NCBI GenBank assembly: GCA_031264885.1
Contig: JAISDM010000233.1
Span: 1 to 9,107 of the forward strand
Source of the DNA: Peptococcaceae bacterium
Lineage (GTDB): Bacteria > Bacillota > Peptococcia > DRI-13 > UBA5745
Length of the DNA: 9,107 nt
Direction: 5' to 3'
The translations under genes were made by a program, and so were the position numbers. Positions 5,646-9,107 of this stretch are shown here, in pieces (position 1 is the first letter of the stretch; every line of letters starts with the position of its first letter). The notes below the pieces were generated by a model. That model did no database searches, was not told where the DNA came from, and was given only the letters and a program-made list of their open reading frames with translations.

Positions 5646-7100
5646 ATGAACACGGATAAATTCGCCAAAGAGGGGCTGACCTTTGATGATGTACTCCTGA
5701 TGCCCGCCAAATCTCAGGTGCTGCCCAAAGACGTGGATGTGACCACGCGTCTGACCCCGCGGATTACTTTGAACGTTCCCGTTCTCAGCGCCGGGATGGA
5801 TACGGTCACCGAATCCCGAATGGCCCGGGCCATGGCGCGGGAAGGCGGGATCGGCGTGATCCACAAGAACATGTCCATTGAGCGGCAGGCCATGGAAGTG
5901 GACAAGGTGAAGCGTTCCGAACACGGCGTGATCACGGATCCGATCTTTCTGAGCCGGCGGCATACCATCCGGGAGGCTCTGGATCTCATGGAGCGCTACC
6001 ATATTTCCGGCATACCCATCACGGAGGACGATGTTCTGATCGGCATCATCACCAATAGGGATTTGCGCTTTGAGACGGATTTTACCCGGATCGTGGACGA
6101 TGTGATGACCAAGGAGAATCTGATCACCGCGCCGGTGGACACCACCATGCAGCAGGCCAAGGAGATTCTGAGCAAGTATAAAATAGAAAAACTCCCCCTG
6201 GTGGATGATCAGTTCCACCTGAAGGGGCTGATCACCATCAAGGACATTGAGAAGGCCATCAAGTTTCCTTTTTCAGCCAAGGACAACAAGAGCAGGCTGC
6301 TTGCAGCCGCCGCCGTGGGCGTCGGCGCCGGCACGCTGGACCGGGTGGCGGCGCTGATGGAGGCGAAGGTGGACCTGGTGGTGGTGGACACCGCTCACGG
6401 CCATTCCATCAACGTGTTAAAAATGGTGGAGACCATCCGGAAGGCGCATCCGGATCTGGAGATTCTGGCCGGCAACGTGGCCACCGCCGAGGGAACCCGG
6501 GATCTGATCTCCGCGGGCGCCACCGCCGTTAAGGTGGGGATCGGCCCCGCGTCCATCTGCACCACGCGGGTGGTGGCCGGCGTGGGCGTCCCTCAGCTGA
6601 CCGCGATTTACGACTGCGCGGAGGAGGCTGTGAAGCATGGGATCGCCACCGTGGCCGACGGCGGCATCAAATACTCCGGCGATATTGTCAAGGCCATCGC
6701 CGCCGGAGCGGACGCGGTGATGATCGGCAGCCTTCTGGCCGGCGCCGAGGAGAGCCCCGGGGATGTGGAGATTTACCAGGGCAGGAGTTTCAAGGTATAC
6801 CGGGGTATGGGCTCCCTGGCCTCCATGAAGGCAGGCTCCAGCGACCGCTATTTCCAGGAGGAGTCCACCAAATTGGTGCCCGAGGGCGTGGAAGGCCGCG
6901 TGCCCTTTAAGGGCAGCGTCTCGGACACCCTGTATCAGATGATCGGCGGCTTGCGCTCGGGCATGGGCTACACCGGCTGCCGCAGCCTGCGCGAGCTCCA
7001 GACCCAGAGCGTGTTCGTCCGCCAGACCGCTTCCGGGCTGCGCGAGGCCCATCCCCACGACATCCAGATTACCAAGGAGGCCCCCAACTACAGCAGCTGA
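5646..7100 (+). CDS. guaB: IMP dehydrogenase
   Basis: GuaB oxidises IMP to XMP with NAD+, the committed step to guanine nucleotides, in the cytoplasm as a tetramer or octamer. The 484-aa product is full length. It has the N-terminal barrel part (LTFDDVLLMP, 11-20), two CBS domains (about 95-205) that in this family bind regulatory nucleotides, NAD-site Asp248 in VVDTAHGHS, the IMP loop with catalytic Cys305 in GIGPASICTT (298-307), YRGMGS (385-390), and the flap with the Arg401-Tyr402 dyad in DRYFQE. The IMP loop has Ala302 where bacterial enzymes usually have Gly (GPGSICTT). AGGAGGAGG (5631-5639) precedes ATG 5646. No purine riboswitch or clear promoter is seen in the 50-bp gap upstream. The gene ends in a terminator that overlaps the next start. 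Confidence 0.98.
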   Translation: MNTDKFAKEGLTFDDVLLMPAKSQVLPKDVDVTTRLTPRITLNVPVLSAGMDTVTESRMARAMAREGGIGVIHKNMSIERQAMEVDKVKRSEHGVITDPIFLSRRHTIREALDLMERYHISGIPITEDDVLIGIITNRDLRFETDFTRIVDDVMTKENLITAPVDTTMQQAKEILSKYKIEKLPLVDDQFHLKGLITIKDIEKAIKFPFSAKDNKSRLLAAAAVGVGAGTLDRVAALMEAKVDLVVVDTAHGHSINVLKMVETIRKAHPDLEILAGNVATAEGTRDLISAGATAVKVGIGPASICTTRVVAGVGVPQLTAIYDCAEEAVKHGIATVADGGIKYSGDIVKAIAAGADAVMIGSLLAGAEESPGDVEIYQGRSFKVYRGMGSLASMKAGSSDRYFQEESTKLVPEGVEGRVPFKGSVSDTLYQMIGGLRSGMGYTGCRSLRELQTQSVFVRQTASGLREAHPHDIQITKEAPNYSS

Positions 7101-7120
7101 TGTTTTAGTTCTTTTTTATA

Positions 7121-7183
7121 AAAAAACGGCATAAATGGAACCAATAGAACAATGCTGGAGGTTCCTGATTATGCCGGTTTTTT
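7121..7183 (+). terminator. Long terminator hairpin after guaB overlapping the deacetylase start site
   Basis: AAAAAACGGCATAA (7121-7134) pairs with TTATGCCG plus TTTTTT (7169-7183, one G bulged). Inside, GGAACC (7137-7142) pairs with GGTTCC (7160-7165). The T-run 7178-7183 serves the + strand; the A-run 7120-7126 gives a U-tract on the minus strand too. The right half contains the deacetylase ribosome binding site (7156-7161) and ATG (7171), so folding would hide both. Confidence 0.8.
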
Positions 7184-7962
7184 ATATCTCTTTCAAGACG
7201 CTCAGATATTGGGCGGGGGGCGCGATTTGTCTGGTGATTCTGGCTGCGGGTCTTTTCGGGGATTTTTATTTTGTCCATAGATTTACCGAAGCCGCGGCGG
7301 GGCAAAAACTTAAACCGGTTTATTCCGTGGATGTGGGCGCGGACAAACGCTGCGCCCTGTCCTTCGATGCCGCCTGGGGCGCGACCCGGACCGGGCGGCT
7401 CATGGACACATTGGAAAGCAGGGGGCTGTACGGCACTTTTTTCCTGACCAATATCTGGATGGACGCCTATCCGGAGATGACCGCCGAGATCGCCCGGCGG
7501 GGTCATGAGATCGGGCTGCACAGCAGCAGTCACCCGGATATGACGCAGCTCTCCGCGGCGGATATGCTCAAGGAGATCGACGATAACCGGTCTTTGGCCG
7601 TTTCTCTGACCGGCCAGACGCCGGGACTGTTCCGGCCCCCCTTTGGCGCGTACAATTCCAGGGTCGTTCAGACGCTGATGGATCAGGGCCTGGTTCCGGT
7701 TCAATGGAGCGTGGACTCCCTGGACTGGAAGGAGTCCTTATCCGCGGATGAGATCTACGGGCGCGTCGTCAAAGGCATCCGGCCCGGCGCCATTGTGCTG
7801 TTTCACAATGACGGCCAGTTTACGCCGGAGGTATTGGAGAGGCTGCTGACTTACCTGGAGCAAGAGGGCTACAGCGTGGAGAAGGTGGGGGAGCTTCTGC
7901 TGGATGGGCCGTGGACAGTGGATTCCCAAGGCGTCCAGCGAAGTCCGCGTGAAAATCTGTAA
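7171..7962 (+). CDS. PdaB-like membrane-anchored polysaccharide deacetylase
   Basis: A carbohydrate esterase family 4 (NodB homology) protein, probably acting on peptidoglycan outside the membrane; the closest pattern I recognise is PdaB (YbaN type), needed in Bacillus to keep spores intact late in sporulation. The 263-aa product has an N-terminal membrane anchor (about 13-34) and then the catalytic domain: FDAAWG (65-70) with Asp66, metal His117 and His121 in HSSSHPD, RPPFGAYN (155-162), VDSLDW (181-186), and LFHND (210-214). Motif 1 lacks the second Asp of the usual FDDG; PdaB proteins have FDISWG at this place. ATG 7171 is chosen because TGGAGG (7156-7161) lies 9 nt upstream. An in-frame ATG at 7135 would add 12 residues within the terminator and has no ribosome binding site. 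That hairpin covers the start region, so translation from guaB readthrough should be poor. Confidence 0.88.
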   Translation: MPVFYISFKTLRYWAGGAICLVILAAGLFGDFYFVHRFTEAAAGQKLKPVYSVDVGADKRCALSFDAAWGATRTGRLMDTLESRGLYGTFFLTNIWMDAYPEMTAEIARRGHEIGLHSSSHPDMTQLSAADMLKEIDDNRSLAVSLTGQTPGLFRPPFGAYNSRVVQTLMDQGLVPVQWSVDSLDWKESLSADEIYGRVVKGIRPGAIVLFHNDGQFTPEVLERLLTYLEQEGYSVEKVGELLLDGPWTVDSQGVQRSPRENL

Positions 7963-7985
7963 TTAGTTACCGTGAATGGCGCATA

Positions 7986-8011
7986 CGTAGGGGCGGCATT
8001 CTGCCGCCCGT
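7986..8011 (+). repeat. REP-like palindrome, copy 3
   Basis: Stem GGGCGGCA (7991-7998), loop TTC, stem TGCCGCCC (8002-8009), with the same head CGTAGGGGCGG (7986-7996) and tail CCGCCCGT (8004-8011) as the copy at 60-86. A smaller hairpin (CGTCC/GGACG, 8009-8023) follows. It sits in the 196-bp gap between the deacetylase and the Fic gene. There is no U-tract, so it is a poor terminator. Confidence 0.65.
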
Positions 8012-8067
8012 CCCTGGCGGACGCGCATCTCCAAGCCGCAAATCGCGGGGAAGCCCGGAATGGCATC

Positions 8068-8096
8068 TTGAAAGATTCATACGCGCGATGTATAAT
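8068..8096 (+). promoter_or_regulatory. Near-consensus sigma-A promoter of the fic operon
   Basis: TTGAAA (8068-8073), 17-bp spacer, TATAAT (8091-8096). Eleven of twelve box positions match consensus. The predicted start near 8103 leaves a leader of about 56 nt before ATG 8159. It makes the Fic-Uma2 pair independent of the upstream genes. Confidence 0.75.
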
Positions 8097-8158
8097 CATT
8101 TCAAAATCAATCGGTTCCGACACCGGGTATTAGGATTCGTTGAAAGGATCGGTCGTGT

Positions 8159-8947
8159 ATGGATTATGATGCATTAGACCGCAAGCGCGCGTATTATCAG
8201 ACGCGTAAACATCTGTTGCCGCCGGAGAGCCTGCGCAATTACGAGTCGGCGTTCCTCGTTGAGTATACGCACAACTCCACCGCGATCGAGGGCAATACGC
8301 TTTCGCTGATTGAGACGAAACTGCTGCTGGAGGATAAACTCTCCGTGGGCGGGAAAGCGCTCCGGGAGATTTACGAAGTGACGAATCACGCGAAAGCCTT
8401 CGATTTGGTAAGGCGCCGCGTCGCGGCCGGAATGCCGCTGGACGAAAACACCGTTAAGGACATTCATCAAATCCTGATGGAGAATATCTTTCCCGGCGGA
8501 ATTTACCGCAATGTGAACGTCCGTATTACCGGCGCGGGATTTCAGCCGCCAAGCCCCAACGAGATGTATTTTCAAATCAAAAATTTCTTCGCGGATCTGC
8601 CGGTTAAGTCGGATGCGCCGCATATTGAACCGGCGGCGTGGATACACGGGGAATTTGTCCGCATACACCCGTTCAGCGACGGTAACGGGCGGACTGCCCG
8701 CATGATTATGAACTACCAGTTGATGCGCTCGGGCTGGCTGCCGGTTTCTGTGCCGAAAGAGGAAAGGCAGAGATACTATGAAGCGTTGGAGGTATACGCG
8801 GTGAGCGGTGACATTCAGCCTTTTGCCGCGTTCATCGCGGAACTGGAAGATAAGGAACTTGACGCTGTGATCGCGATGATAGAACAGGCGGTCGGGCGGG
8901 ACGAAGCGTTTAGAACGCGTGATCATGTCATTGAGGAGGGAAAATGA
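8159..8947 (+). CDS. Fic (Fido) domain protein with N-terminal inhibitory helix
   Basis: Fic enzymes usually transfer AMP from ATP to a hydroxyl side chain of a target protein. The 262-aa product has the active-site motif HPFSDGNGR (170-178), matching HPFx(D/E)GNGR with catalytic His170, and GIYR (114-117) ahead of the flap region. An inhibitory motif of the (S/T)xxxE(G/N) type is in the N-terminal half: STAIEG (40-45), with Glu44 expected to block ATP. This places it with self-inhibited, intramolecular (class II) Fic proteins rather than two-gene Fic/antitoxin pairs. There is no recognisable C-terminal winged-helix domain; the protein ends in a helical tail. GAAAGGAT (8142-8149) precedes ATG 8159. 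It has its own strong promoter, and its stop codon overlaps the start region of the next gene (ATGA at 8944-8947). The target protein is unknown. Confidence 0.93.
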   Translation: MDYDALDRKRAYYQTRKHLLPPESLRNYESAFLVEYTHNSTAIEGNTLSLIETKLLLEDKLSVGGKALREIYEVTNHAKAFDLVRRRVAAGMPLDENTVKDIHQILMENIFPGGIYRNVNVRITGAGFQPPSPNEMYFQIKNFFADLPVKSDAPHIEPAAWIHGEFVRIHPFSDGNGRTARMIMNYQLMRSGWLPVSVPKEERQRYYEALEVYAVSGDIQPFAAFIAELEDKELDAVIAMIEQAVGRDEAFRTRDHVIEEGK

Positions 8948-9107
8948 TGGCGCAAACAGCGATAAAGTTGGAAGAATTCATGAACATGGAATTTGAAGAC
9001 AACGCAATGCCTGAATTAATATACGGCAACATTTATAACATGGCTCCGACGTCGCCTAAATGGACGCATCAGAAAGCCGTGACGGCTGTGGGGCACATAT
9101 TCGAGTC
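8947..9107 (+). CDS. Uma2-family (DUF820) protein, N-terminal part, cut by window end
   Basis: Only 53 codons are visible. The pattern IKLEEFMNM followed by MPELIYGNIYNMAPTSPKW, then a His-Gln-containing helix (THQKAVTAVGHIF), matches the start of Uma2/DUF820 proteins, which have a PD-(D/E)XK nuclease-like fold; the catalytic residues would lie beyond the window. No function is firmly established for this family. ATG 8947 is 7 nt after AGGAGG (8934-8939); ATG 8944 is also possible. Both overlap the fic stop, so the two genes are translationally coupled and are likely one operon. Other small nuclease-fold proteins cannot be excluded from this fragment. Confidence 0.7.
   Translation, partial: MAQTAIKLEEFMNMEFEDNAMPELIYGNIYNMAPTSPKWTHQKAVTAVGHIFE

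Overview
The window reads as a chromosomal segment of an endospore-forming Firmicute, most likely a member of the Clostridia with moderately high GC. The basis is a near-canonical SpoVS, a PdaB-type membrane-anchored polysaccharide deacetylase, an RNase Y with an N-terminal membrane anchor, strong AGGAGG-type ribosome binding sites, and the gene order recA-recX-rny-ymdB-spoVS, which is familiar from spore-forming clostridia. I cannot name a species. All genes lie on the + strand.

Layout. Bases 1-101 hold a composite of inverted repeats with no gene: two REP-like palindromes in opposite orientation, enclosed by a perfect 13-bp inverted repeat. Next come a recA promoter covered almost entirely by a long perfect palindrome (144-176), recA (203-1318), and recX (1308-1880), which overlaps recA by 11 bp and carries five 12-bp tandem repeats. 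The end of recX doubles as a consensus sigma-A promoter. It is followed at once by an intrinsic terminator (1907-1931) and a roughly 85-nt leader before rny (2018-3559). A GC-rich hairpin separates rny from ymdB (3643-4434). About 200 bp of non-coding DNA follows, with a sigma-H-like promoter and a peculiar C-free, G/T-rich tract, and then spoVS (4636-4896) and its terminator. A histidine phosphatase (4981-5595) and guaB (5646-7100) follow closely. The guaB terminator overlaps the ribosome binding site and start codon of a PdaB-like deacetylase (7171-7962). A 196-bp gap holds a third REP-like palindrome and a near-consensus sigma-A promoter. That promoter drives an accessory pair: a self-inhibited Fic protein (8159-8947) and a translationally coupled Uma2-family protein cut off by the window edge (8947-9107).

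How the genes relate. RecA and RecX form the recombination module (filament and its modulator). RNase Y and YmdB are an mRNA-decay enzyme and a phosphodiesterase linked in Bacillus to multicellular development. SpoVS and the deacetylase act in sporulation. GuaB supplies guanine nucleotides, whose level controls entry into sporulation in Bacillus. The Fic-Uma2 pair looks like a separate accessory unit with its own promoter.

The core genes are ordinary. The most interesting signals are in the control regions: the non-DinR palindrome over the recA promoter, the promoter-then-terminator leader of rny, the terminator that buries the start site of the deacetylase, the G/U-rich spoVS leader, and the Fic-Uma2 pair. 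I did not find a clear-cut new multi-gene system. The Fic-Uma2 module is the only gene-level candidate, and it is incomplete here.
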